This document shows positions 1-8,293 of a DNA stretch of 64,000 nucleotides, one piece after another. Source of the DNA: CAZHRC01 sp964533865 (GTDB lineage Bacteria; Bacillota; Clostridia; Tissierellales; Peptoniphilaceae). Every line of letters begins with the position of its first letter. Within the stretch, counting starts at the first letter, position 1. A program made the position numbers and the translations under genes. The DNA lies in NCBI GenBank assembly GCA_964533865.1, contig CAZHRC010000002.1, positions 1-64,000 on the forward strand. The letters run 5' to 3'. The notes under the pieces were generated by a model. The model was not told the origin of the DNA. It saw only the letters and a program-made list of their open reading frames with translations, and did not search any database.

Positions 1-751
1 CACCAAATCCTCCACCAATATGTGTACATATGATCCTTACCTGGTTATTATTTTTATCAAAGAGATGACATAGCTGCTTTTGGATTAAAAAAGGGCTTTG
101 AGTAGGTGACCAAATTGTAAATCCACTTGAGTCATACTTTGCAATGGACACATGCGGTTCTATAGTCGAATGTTGAATGCATCCTGTATTGTATTCAGCT
201 TCTAGAACAATATCTGCTTCTTCAAATCCTTTTTCAACATCTCCGTGAATTAATTTGAAGGTATCACAGATATTTGAAGATGGTATAGGCCGTGCCGCTG
301 GAACCATTTCATAAACTTTCCAATCGTGTAATATAGGGGCTGTTTCCTTAACAGCTTCGTCCATATCCAATATTGGAGTCAAAATTTCATAGTCGACTTT
401 TATCAATAAACAAGCTTCTCTTGCTATCTCTTCGGTTCTTGCTGCCACAGCTGCTATCGGCTCTCCTTCATATCTTACGTATTCACAAGCAAAAACAGGT
501 TGATCGTTGATAAATTGTCCATAATATCCTGGATTATCCTTACCAGTTAAAACCACTTCTACACCCGGCACTTTTTCTGCTGCAGATATATCTATAGCTA
601 TAATCTTTGCATAAGGATGTGGAGAAGTTACCAAATAGGCGTACAGTTGGCCAATTTGATTACAGTCAGCACCGTATTTTGCCTCACCTGTCACCTTTTC
701 TAAAACATCGTTTCTAATAACATCAGTACCAATAACATTATAGGCTCCCAT
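1..751 (-). CDS. Molybdenum hydroxylase large (molybdopterin-binding) subunit, xanthine dehydrogenase family, partial
   Basis: This is the N-terminal 250 residues of a xanthine dehydrogenase/aldehyde oxidase type subunit; the rest lies beyond the left edge. Reading the minus strand from ATG at 751 gives an opening VIGTDVIRNDVLEKVTGEAKYGAD, typical of the a/b hammerhead domain (about residues 1-140), followed by the start of the molybdopterin-binding domain. The last residues before the edge contain the conserved glycine-rich IGGGFG that contacts the cofactor. A GGAGGAGG ribosome binding site lies just upstream of the ATG. The family hydroxylates purines, nicotinate or aldehydes in the cytoplasm with FAD and 2Fe-2S partners. 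YqeB/YqeC homologues elsewhere in the window suggest a selenium-dependent enzyme, but the substrate cannot be read from this part. Confidence 0.88.
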   Translation of the reverse strand, partial: MGAYNVIGTDVIRNDVLEKVTGEAKYGADCNQIGQLYAYLVTSPHPYAKIIAIDISAAEKVPGVEVVLTGKDNPGYYGQFINDQPVFACEYVRYEGEPIAAVAARTEEIAREACLLIKVDYEILTPILDMDEAVKETAPILHDWKVYEMVPAARPIPSSNICDTFKLIHGDVEKGFEEADIVLEAEYNTGCIQHSTIEPHVSIAKYDSSGFTIWSPTQSPFLIQKQLCHLFDKNNNQVRIICTHIGGGFG

Positions 752-871
752 CTTGACCTCCTCCGATTTGTTTTCATCATAAAAACAATCCGACAACCGC
801 TCTCTATTTTAATCGATATTCGTTTATTTGGTCTGTGATTTCAATTTTGCTAAATTCATTCAATATCTACT

Positions 872-1708
872 CTATTCATGATCGTTTAATCTCGTAATAA
901 TCATCACTGCGGTTTCTTCAATCGATCTTTGAGCCACATTAATGACTTCGCACTCTAAACGATCAAATATCCCGTTAGCATAGTCAATTTCATCCTGAAT
1001 AATATTTGGATTAGCGTATATTTCTGAATTCGGTATTCCCAAATCCTTTAGCCGATTGCTTCGGATTGCCATCAGCTGTTCTATATCATTTGTTAACCCA
1101 ATGACCTTATTTCTTGGAACTGAAAAGAGCTCATCAGGAGGCTCTATACCCGGTATAATGGGTACATTTGCTGTTTTATAGCCGTGAAAGCCCAGATACA
1201 TACTTAGTGGAGTTTTTGATGTTCTAGATATTCCCACCAACACGATATCGGCTTTTTCCAACGCAGTAGGATCTGTGCCATCATCGTGTTTAACAGCGAA
1301 TTCTATTGATGAAATTCTATTAAAATAAGATTTGTCCAATACTCGATTTAAGCCCGCCTCATGAACACCTTCTTTACCCGACATTATCCTTGCTTTGGCT
1401 AAAGCGTCTCCAAACAGATCAACCATCACTAAGTTGAGCTCTTCACCACGTCTCGCAATGTAGTCTCGTGTTTCAGGTAAAACCAAGGTGTAGAATACCA
1501 TGGCTTTTTCTTTCTTACTTCGCTGGAGGATTTCTTCGATTTCAGAATTCTTCGAAATAAAAGGAAAGCGTTTTATATGACCAAAGGACCCTGGGAATTG
1601 TTTCCAAATACCATTTGCTAATGTTGATCCTAATTCTCCCAACGAATCTGATATCACATGCATAGGAATTCGATGATCTTTTACGGCATCTTCTCTCTTA
1701 GTCTCCAT
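872..1708 (-). CDS. ppsR: Pyruvate,phosphate dikinase / PEP synthase regulatory protein (kinase/pyrophosphorylase)
   Basis: This 278-residue protein belongs to the DUF299 family (PDRP/PpsR). The family switches PPDK or PEP synthase on and off with an ADP-dependent Thr kinase and a Pi-dependent pyrophosphorylase activity. The P-loop-like GISRTSKTP is at about residues 159-167, and the N-terminal HVISDSLGELG is typical of the family. Length is normal. The gene lies between a GntR regulator upstream and a molybdenum hydroxylase downstream, with 120 bases to the latter. No ppdK or ppsA is in the window, so which enzyme it controls is open; in Clostridia PPDK is the more common partner. Confidence 0.9.
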   Translation of the reverse strand: METKREDAVKDHRIPMHVISDSLGELGSTLANGIWKQFPGSFGHIKRFPFISKNSEIEEILQRSKKEKAMVFYTLVLPETRDYIARRGEELNLVMVDLFGDALAKARIMSGKEGVHEAGLNRVLDKSYFNRISSIEFAVKHDDGTDPTALEKADIVLVGISRTSKTPLSMYLGFHGYKTANVPIIPGIEPPDELFSVPRNKVIGLTNDIEQLMAIRSNRLKDLGIPNSEIYANPNIIQDEIDYANGIFDRLECEVINVAQRSIEETAVMIITRLNDHE

Positions 1709-2031
1709 GCACTTAACTCCTTTGCCTTGCTTTTTATTTATAATCTTTAATCGATTATATCAAGGAATAGGAAAAGTCAATCCTTATTTTAAGATCAATG
1801 CTAACGTTTTTTAGTATAATAAGCTGTTTTTATGGTTTTTTACAATCCCTTTGACTTGTACATCTGACTTCCTAAATACATATAATTTTCAAAAACTACT
1901 GATGCCAAAGAGAAAAACGCTATCGCTTCTCGCTTTATATCGTCTCCGCTCTATTGGCCACATTCATTTTTTCAGTAGTTATTACAGTAGAAGATTCAAT
2001 TCTGATAGAAATTGCCAGGAAATAAAAAATC
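1709..2031. other. Intergenic stretch between GntR gene and ppsR, no gene seen
   Basis: This 323-base AT-rich stretch follows the GntR stop and precedes ppsR on the minus strand. Short open frames here show no family resemblance. A small palindromic patch around 1748-1760 (TTTAATCGATTATA) could be part of a ppsR promoter. I see no convincing intrinsic terminator. Confidence 0.4.
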
Positions 2032-2676
2032 TCATCCTTCAATTTCATTTGTTAATAGCTCAAAATGGTTTTTCATCTCTTCCAACGCTGCTTGAGTATC
2101 TTCATGTTTCAAATGTACATAAATATCTTGGTGGCTATCAGCTAATTCCATGAGTGTTCGCTTGGATAGCCGAGCACCCATCTCTGTATTGGCTCGGAAA
2201 TTTGCCTGACTCCATAATTTTTTTAGTAACTCGTTGTTAGAAAAACTCATGATCACTTCATGGTATTTAACATCCGATGCAATAAAAGCGTCATAGTCAC
2301 CATTTTGTGCAGCTATCCGCATTGCATCCAGTAGTTTATGCAGTTTTTCAAGCCCGGTTTGATTAATATTGTGTGATGCCTCTTCTATCCCCAACAATTC
2401 CAAAGACTTTCTAACTTTGTACGAATCTGCGATGTCCTTCTTGGTAAGAGTCCTGACGTAAGATCCCTTGTAAGGAATATTTTCAACAAATCCTGTTACT
2501 TCTAATTCACGTATCGCCTCTCTTACTGGTGATTGCGACACCCCAAGTTCTTTTGCCCAACGAGTTTCAACTATGCGATCACCAGGTCTTAAATTGCCTG
2601 ATAGAATTTCTTTAATAATTCTATCTTTAATCTCTTCTCTATACAATGCCGGTTTTAACAATGGCTTCTGTTCCAT
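2032..2676 (-). CDS. GntR family transcriptional regulator, FadR/FCD subfamily
   Basis: This is a 214-residue DNA-binding repressor or activator. The winged helix-turn-helix spans about residues 12-78, with the signature LGVSQSPVREAIRELEVTGF. The all-helical FCD ligand-binding domain follows (about 85-205), with the usual YHEVIMSFSNNELL stretch. The start is ATG at 2676 behind GGAGGAATT. FCD regulators usually sense small carboxylates and control neighbouring catabolic genes; the divergent spacing and the downstream molybdenum hydroxylase make local control plausible. Its upstream region carries a 17-base palindrome and several ACTAT repeats, which suggests autoregulation. The ligand is unknown. 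Confidence 0.9.
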   Translation of the reverse strand: MEQKPLLKPALYREEIKDRIIKEILSGNLRPGDRIVETRWAKELGVSQSPVREAIRELEVTGFVENIPYKGSYVRTLTKKDIADSYKVRKSLELLGIEEASHNINQTGLEKLHKLLDAMRIAAQNGDYDAFIASDVKYHEVIMSFSNNELLKKLWSQANFRANTEMGARLSKRTLMELADSHQDIYVHLKHEDTQAALEEMKNHFELLTNEIEG

Positions 2677-2696
2677 AATTCCTCCTCGTAACGTGT

Positions 2697-2831
2697 ACTA
2701 TTATTTAAAAACTTTAATAGTTTATCTATGACATAGATACACTTTTATTGAGTTTTTCATACCATGCCACAAGTTACTATAAATCAGCCCTCATCACCTG
2801 ACTATACCACAAACTACTGACTATTCATAGT
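2697..2831. promoter_or_regulatory. Candidate operator region: 17-bp palindrome plus ACTAT/ATAGT repeats
   Basis: Upstream of the GntR gene, 2723-2739 is a perfect inverted repeat of TATCTATG around a central A. ACTAT occurs at 2697, 2776, 2801 and 2820, and its complement ATAGT at 2717 and 2827. The last pair forms ACTAT-TC-ATAGT, and the first pair is ACTATT/AATAGT. GntR dimers bind short inverted repeats, so autoregulation is a reasonable inference. Apart from this block, the 2677-3021 gap shows no gene. Confidence 0.5.
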
Positions 2832-3021
2832 TTATTCGATTTCACTAATATTAGAAAGAGTGGCAGAACCCTTATTGGACTCTACCACTAGATGACTTGA
2901 TTTATTCATTAACCCTTACTCCTGTCACAATCGACAAAAAACTTATATTGTAATCATGAATTGTCATTAATGTTCTAGCCCCAGAACTTCTTTCTGCCTA
3001 CTTCCAATCTCAATTCTCATC

Positions 3022-4500
3022 TTAACCCTTGCCCTTTACTTTTATCCCCTTCTTTATGGTATTAATGTAAGTCTCCAGCACTTTAATTCGCGCATAGTAC
3101 TTATCATTACCGTTAATGATATTCCAAGGGGCTTTTTTTGTGGAGGTGCGCACCAGCATTTCGTTCATAGCTTCTAAGTAGGGATCCCATTTCTCGCGGT
3201 TGCGCCAGTCTTCATCTGTGATTTTATGATTCTTGTTCGGGGTTTCGATGCGGTTTTCGAATCGGGCAAGCTGTTCTTCATTTGAGATATAGAGAAAGTA
3301 CTTGATGATCAGGATGCCATTTCGGATCAAATCTTTTTCCATTTCGTTTATCTCTTGGTAAGCCCTCTCCCACTCTTTGGTTGAGGCAAAGTTCTCAACA
3401 CGCTCCACCATTACCCTGCCATACCAAGATCGATCGAAGATGGCGGTTTTCCCTTTAGTAGGTAGTTTGGTGTAGAAGCGATGGAGATAGTGGTACTGGT
3501 TTTCCGTTTGATCTGGGGCACTCGTCGGGTGTACTCGGTAGCTTCTAGGGTCCATGTAACGCGTGAGCCTTTGGATTGCGCCCCCTTTTCCCGCGGCATC
3601 CATCCCTTCAAAAACGATGACTACAGGTATTTTTCGCGTGAACAACTCATAAGAGAGGTCTGCCGCTTCCCGTTGCAAGGCCTCTTTTTTTGCGTCATAT
3701 TCTTCTCTGGTCAGGGTAGGGGTCTCCATTAACGTATCGAGAGGGCGTTCCTCGGAGACATAAGAGCGTACGGCTTTGGTGGCGTCTTTCGCTTCAAGGC
3801 GCTCAATCTCTGAAGCGACGGTTTTTATCGCGATCTCGAGGACTTCTTTGGATGCGGATTTTAGGTCTTGCGAGGACACCACATTCCATGGGCTATGCGG
3901 AAAGTTGGTCTTTTCCAACAATAAGTTAAAGTGTTCAAAATATCGATCGTAGTTTCTATTTTGCTCCCAATCCCGTTCATTGATGAGAAAGCATCGGTTT
4001 TTGTCGTCCACAAGTTCTAGCATCCGCTCCTTTTGCATCGCTTGGGAAAGGTGTAAGAAAAACTTGATGACGATCATCCCATCATCGACCAGTTGTTTTT
4101 CAAAATACGATAAGTCTTTAATGTGGTTTTTGATGACTTTTGGCTTCTCGTCGATCCCGTCCATGAGCTCAAAATACATACTGCGATCAAAAATGGTAAC
4201 GTGTCCCCTTTTGGGGATTTTGTCCCAAAAACGCCACAAAAAAGTGTGGGCTTTTTCGTCGTCGGTGGGATTTTCAAAAGCTTCCACGTCGGTGTACTTA
4301 TTGTCGAGCTCTCTGGCGAGGTCGTTCATGACAAATCCCCGTCCTGAAGACTCCCAACCGTCGACGATGATGAGTATGGGAATGTTTTTGTCCTTAGCTT
4401 CTCGAGTGAGCGCTGCTAGTTGTTCCCCAAGTTCTGAGCACTTAAAACCGTTCGTGCCGTTGGACCCGTTATTCTTAGTAAAATCGATTGTCCTTAACAT
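3022..4500 (-). CDS. pap: Polyphosphate:AMP phosphotransferase (two-domain PPK2 family)
   Basis: The enzyme converts AMP to ADP using polyphosphate as donor. It is 492 residues long and is a fused tandem PPK2, as in class II enzymes. The N-terminal half has a degenerate P-loop (VDGWESSGRG, about 46-55) and FDRSMYFE (about 104-111). The C-terminal half has the full P-loop FEGMDAAGKGG (about 298-308) and FDRSWYGR (about 355-362), so it is probably the catalytic half. The start is ATG at 4500 behind GAGGAG. It stands alone and is separated from the next upstream gene by a terminator. The role inferred is nucleotide recycling and energy buffering. Confidence 0.9.
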   Translation of the reverse strand: MLRTIDFTKNNGSNGTNGFKCSELGEQLAALTREAKDKNIPILIIVDGWESSGRGFVMNDLARELDNKYTDVEAFENPTDDEKAHTFLWRFWDKIPKRGHVTIFDRSMYFELMDGIDEKPKVIKNHIKDLSYFEKQLVDDGMIVIKFFLHLSQAMQKERMLELVDDKNRCFLINERDWEQNRNYDRYFEHFNLLLEKTNFPHSPWNVVSSQDLKSASKEVLEIAIKTVASEIERLEAKDATKAVRSYVSEERPLDTLMETPTLTREEYDAKKEALQREAADLSYELFTRKIPVVIVFEGMDAAGKGGAIQRLTRYMDPRSYRVHPTSAPDQTENQYHYLHRFYTKLPTKGKTAIFDRSWYGRVMVERVENFASTKEWERAYQEINEMEKDLIRNGILIIKYFLYISNEEQLARFENRIETPNKNHKITDEDWRNREKWDPYLEAMNEMLVRTSTKKAPWNIINGNDKYYARIKVLETYINTIKKGIKVKGKG

Positions 4501-4555
4501 AGTCTTCTCCTCGTTTTTGTTGAAATATTCATACCCATTTTTTCAACAAATGAAC

Positions 4556-4578
4556 AAAACCACCGTTTCCGGTGGTTT
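4556..4578 (-). terminator. Intrinsic terminator after the decayed ABC transporter
   Basis: An 8-bp stem AAACCACC/GGTGGTTT closes a short loop, with a T-run on the minus strand. It separates the ABC remnants from pap. Twenty-two bases here (4556-4577) are identical to 8272-8293. Confidence 0.75.
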
Positions 4579-4612
4579 GAGACTTTGTACAGCTATTGTG
4601 CCTCCAAACGGT

Positions 4613-5300
4613 CTAGTCCGATGATTTTCTCCCTTCCCATCGTCGAAACCACAACAGTGGGAACAACACGATGATCAATGACAATACGAATACCAGCCCA
4701 CCATCATGACTAGGACGACCATAAATGATGACGCGCATCACATGCCCTCCCCAGGTTGCAGGGAAAAACACCCCGAGTGTCGAATTGACATTGCTAAATA
4801 ATATGGCAAATAAGCTTTCGATAACCGCAATGAACACCGAGACTCCCATGCCAAATCCCATACTCACAAACTGATGGATGGCGTACAATGGAACATAACC
4901 TAAAAACAAACCGGCCAGTCCCGATAGCAATGTGAACATGGATAGCCGCTGTTGGTTTTATCCCTATCCCACTCATGGCTACTAGGAGAACAACCGAGTC
5001 CATCCCTAAAATGAGACAAGCGAGCAACTTACTTAAATAAGGGAGGATTCTTCCGTCTTTATCGCTTAACATCACCTGAAAGGATGAGGCGTTTTCGTCG
5101 ATGCCAACGGCAATCCCGCAAATCACACCAATCACGAGAGGAAAGACGACGGCGACCAACTCTGTGAAAAACCTTACTTTGTCTACGCCTGCCACCGATG
5201 AGTAGGTCGCCGTGTACGCTGTCAACAGCAGCGCTCCCGGAGCGGGGATGAGTAGGTGTATTGGTATCAAAGGCGAATGGCGCATCTTCAAAAATTCTGA
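4613..5300 (-). pseudogene. Lantibiotic-immunity type ABC permease (MutE/EpiE-like), frameshifted and fused to the ATPase
   Basis: Hydrophobic segments of one permease are spread over two frames. The first part begins near LKMRHSPLIPIHLLIP (about 5300) and runs to about 4950; the second (FTLLSGLAGLFLGYVPLY to VFVLSLIIVLFPLLWF) is read in another frame from about 4939 to 4613. The first part is in frame with the upstream ATPase with no intervening stop, so the ATPase C-terminus and the permease start appear to be deleted. Order and sequence feel match lantibiotic-protection ABC permeases of about 250 residues, six membrane segments expected. Function is probably lost unless the lesions are sequence errors. 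Confidence 0.65.
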
Positions 5301-5953
5301 ATCTTCGCCTTGGTGAATCTCTTCTTCATAACCGAGGATCCCATGGCTAATAATACCGATATGGTCTGCGATTTGTTGCACTTCCGATAGAATGTGACTG
5401 GAGAGAATGACCGTTATCCCTTCTCGGGGAAAGGAGCGGATGAGCTCACGCATCTCCTCGATGCCTAAGGGATCGAGACCATTTGTCGGCTCGTCTAGGA
5501 TCAATAACTTAGGGTGATTTAGCAAGGCTATTGCGATGCCTAGGCGCTGTTTCATTCCCATCGAAAACTGACCTGCCCGCTTGTCACCGGTATGACTCAA
5601 CCCTACAATCTCCAGTACTTCTTCGATCCGATTGCCTGGCAATCCAAATAGGAGAGCTCTCCTTCTAAGTTTTCACGAGCAGTTAGATTGTCGTATAGCG
5701 GAGGCGATTCGATGAGTGCGCCGATTTCTTCAAGATGATGACGCCGCCAAGGTTCTCCGCGAAATAAAATCTCTCCCGAAGTGGGCCGCAATAATCCGGT
5801 AAACATTTTTAGCGTCGTCGATTTCCCTGCCCCATTTGGCCCTAAAAGGCCATACACCGAACATTCCCGAACATGGAGCGAAAGCCCCTTCACCACTTCT
5901 TGTTTGTTAAACGTTTTAGAAAGCTCTCTTGTTTCAATCATGTAGTTTTCCAT
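5301..5953 (-). pseudogene. Lantibiotic-protection ABC transporter ATP-binding protein (MutF-like), frameshifted
   Basis: The N-terminal part (ATG at 5953) has Walker A GPNGAGKSTT and runs to about residue 95, then leaves frame. The C-terminal part continues from about 5665 in another frame, with the signature FSMGMKQRLGIA, Walker B LLILDEPTNGLDP and H-loop SSH. The break lies around 5655-5675, where the alternate frame reads ALLFGLPGNRIEEVLEIVG. The last 30 or so residues expected in this family are missing because the frame runs into the permease remnant at about 5300. The neighbouring sensor kinase and regulator fit a LanRK-LanFE bacteriocin defence module. Confidence 0.7.
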
Positions 5954-6017
5954 AAATCATGCTCCTTTCTCTGATACCTTCAGTATAAGGTGCATTTCTA
6001 AAGAAAAGATAAATTTA

Positions 6018-7391
6018 TTATTCTGTTGTTGGAATCATAAGACTGACCTTTGCCCCCTTTAATCCTTCGGTGTCATTTTCCAGCCGTAGTACCCCACGGT
6101 GTAACGTTGCAATGTTATCAGTGATCGCAAGTCCGATACCGTAGTGGTTACGGGATGAACGACTGGTGCTGTCCATATAAAAATGATCTTTCCCCTTGGC
6201 CAATGCCTCTGTTGAAAAACCCTTTCCACTGTCGGTCACCCGAAACACCATCGCCTCATCGATTTGCCGTGCTTCAAAGCTGATCCGCCCCCCGATCGGC
6301 GTAAAGTCCACTGCATTTGATACGATGTTTAAAATCGCTCGCTCAAGTAACCCCGGGTCACAATAAATGGCATCAGGAATAGGCCTCGGTTCATAGGCAA
6401 TATCAATTTCTTTTAAAGTAGCGATGGGTAATAGCTTCCCCATCACCTCCCGAATAAAATCGGAAGTTTTTACCCGAGACGGTTGGAACCCAATACCGGA
6501 AGTCGTCTGGGACAACTCGATCAATGATGAAACGGAATGATCCAGATACATGGCGTACTGTTGGAGATCGGCTACGTAAGTGGATTGTTCAGCATTGAGA
6601 GGCGTTTCCAAAAGCAAGTCTGCATTTCCAATGACCACCGTTAAAGGTGTTTTAAAATCGTGTGCCAGCGCCATAATTTGCTGCCTACGCTTTTCTTCCT
6701 CCACCCATTGTTTTTCAAGAGCGTTTTTAAGTGTCTCCCGCATCTGATCAAAGGAGATCAACACATCATTAAATTCTCGTATCCTAGAACTGCCGAGATC
6801 GAAATTGAGGTTTTGAGCACTGATCTCTTTGGCTACGCGGTGTAAAGGGAGGATTTGATCTTTCAATTTTTGTGAAAAGCTCAATGTGGCTACGGTACAT
6901 GCGATGATCATATTAAAGCCGACTAATACAAAAGCCACCACATCTGGTCCTGGCAAAACCCGGTTCCAACCTGGATTGGCATAGGCAGATCTAATCGAAT
7001 ACTCTATTAAAATACTGTAATCCTCTTTTACGATGGCATCGTATCGCAATGAACTCGATGTATTGGTGTAATTTCCCTTAGCAAACTCTACCCCTCGTTT
7101 TGTGGCTATGGGATTCATATTCCCTTCAACAACCCTGTCGTTCTCATCGAGTAAAAGATAACTCATCCCCTTAGGGATGAGATCTGCCGTGAACTTGTCC
7201 GATCGACGGATTTGCTGTTTGGCTTTCTCCAAAATCGGTTCATTGTAGTTCGCTGGTGTCAAATACCCGCTCTGTACCCCACAGAACAGCAATAGAAAAG
7301 GGATGGAAACGGCAATCGCCAATAATACCACTAACATCAATAAAAACTGTAAAAATACCGATTTCAAACTTCGCATCTCTTTTAGATCCAT
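6018..7391 (-). CDS. Sensor histidine kinase (lantibiotic-response type)
   Basis: This membrane histidine kinase has about 457 residues when started at ATG 7391, which overlaps the regulator stop by ten bases; an ATG 18 bases further up is possible. Membrane helices lie at about 13-38 and 150-172, with an external sensor region of about 110 residues between, then HAMP and coiled coil. The H-box is ALAHDFKTPLT with the phosphorylated His at about 244. The N-box is ILNIVSNAVDFTP, and the G-boxes are TDSGKGFS and HYGIGLAI. The reading frame is intact although its response regulator contains a stop codon and its presumed transporter is broken. Confidence 0.85.
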   Translation of the reverse strand: MDLKEMRSLKSVFLQFLLMLVVLLAIAVSIPFLLLFCGVQSGYLTPANYNEPILEKAKQQIRRSDKFTADLIPKGMSYLLLDENDRVVEGNMNPIATKRGVEFAKGNYTNTSSSLRYDAIVKEDYSILIEYSIRSAYANPGWNRVLPGPDVVAFVLVGFNMIIACTVATLSFSQKLKDQILPLHRVAKEISAQNLNFDLGSSRIREFNDVLISFDQMRETLKNALEKQWVEEEKRRQQIMALAHDFKTPLTVVIGNADLLLETPLNAEQSTYVADLQQYAMYLDHSVSSLIELSQTTSGIGFQPSRVKTSDFIREVMGKLLPIATLKEIDIAYEPRPIPDAIYCDPGLLERAILNIVSNAVDFTPIGGRISFEARQIDEAMVFRVTDSGKGFSTEALAKGKDHFYMDSTSRSSRNHYGIGLAITDNIATLHRGVLRLENDTEGLKGAKVSLMIPTTE

Positions 7392-8044
7392 TTGTATCCC
7401 ATCCCCCACACGGTTTCTATCGGACGGCTACCTTTCTCCGCCAGTTTTGAGCGAATGTTCTTGATTTGCACTGTCACCGCCGTTGAGCTATCGCCTTCTG
7501 CATCATATCCAAACACCCTCCCGTAGATTTGCTCCTTCGTAAATACTTGCCCTTTGTATTTTGCTAGGTATTCACAGATCTCATACTCTCCTTTAGTCAG
7601 CGAAACCGGCTCCTCTTCCACGTACAGAGTCTTCGCCAACAGATCAAACCTCACCCTTCCCACGTGAATCGCATCGTGGACTTCGCGGTTTTCCCGCCTC
7701 AAATGGGCGTTAACTCGCGCACGAAGCTCCTGCATGCGAAAAGGTTTCGTGATATAGTCATCCCCACCTAGACCTAATCCCCGAACGATGTCTCCCTCTT
7801 GTTTCAAAGCCGTTAAAAATATAATGGGGCAACTCACCGATTCCCGTATGTCTCTACAAAAATTAAAACCATCTGTCCCTGGCATCATCACATCTAACAA
7901 TATCAAATCCTAGTGATTGAGCTTTTCTTTGTCAATGTCATCTGCGCAACTATGCGAGATTACAGTGTGATCGTCTTTTTCGAGTCCTACGCGCAATAGT
8001 TGTAAAATTGCCGGTTCATCGTCGACGATTAAAATGCGTCCCAT
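7382..8044 (-). pseudogene. OmpR-family response regulator interrupted by an in-frame TAG
   Basis: From ATG at 8044 (behind GGAGGGATAGGT) the frame reads MGRILIVDDEPAILQLLRVG, the start of a receiver domain. A TAG stop at 7910-7912 falls just before DLILLDVMMPG, the strand holding the phosphorylated Asp. The rest of the frame is intact to 7382: the receiver end with KPF, then a winged-helix DNA-binding domain ending VWGMGYKWI. Full length would be 220 codons. One base change (for example CAG or TAC to TAG) explains the break. A restart at TTG 7906 would give a receiver without its acidic pocket. This is either a recent nonsense mutation or a sequence error. Confidence 0.8.
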
Positions 8045-8173
8045 ACCTATCCCTCCTCGATCATCTCTCCTATCACCTTAGGGGAATCATACCCGTTTCC
8101 GCAAAACCTCAAGCCTTTTGAATTATGTAGTTTTTCTCCTGCCTATGATGGCAAAGGGTATTATAACCGAAAA

Positions 8174-8193
8174 TTCTAAAGAAGTTCTAAAGA
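8174..8193. promoter_or_regulatory. Direct repeat TTCTAAAGA with 11-bp spacing, candidate response-regulator site
   Basis: TTCTAAAGA occurs at 8174-8182 and 8185-8193, one helical turn apart, about 130 bases upstream of the response regulator start. OmpR/PhoB-type regulators bind such tandem repeats. The remainder of 8045-8265 shows no gene. Confidence 0.4.
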
Positions 8194-8265
8194 CAACCTC
8201 ACTCAATGGAAAACTCGAAAAGCATTGACCCTTCCAAAGCCTCCTATGTCGTACAGTTTTAGCAA

Positions 8266-8293
8266 CAATCAAAAACCACCGTTTCCGGTGGTT
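8266..8293 (-). terminator. Intrinsic terminator after the J-domain gene
   Basis: The stem AACCACC/GGTGGTT is followed by a T-run on the minus strand and overlaps the stop codon of the J-domain gene. It is identical over 22 bases to the terminator at 4556-4577. Confidence 0.75.

Noticed and set aside
1851..2153. 100-residue open frame on the plus strand
   Set aside because: It overlaps the 3' end of the GntR gene on the other strand, has no ribosome binding site and resembles no family.
3980..4624. 214-residue plus-strand open frame opposite pap
   Set aside because: It is a mirror of the PPK2-family gene, whose motifs are unmistakable on the minus strand.
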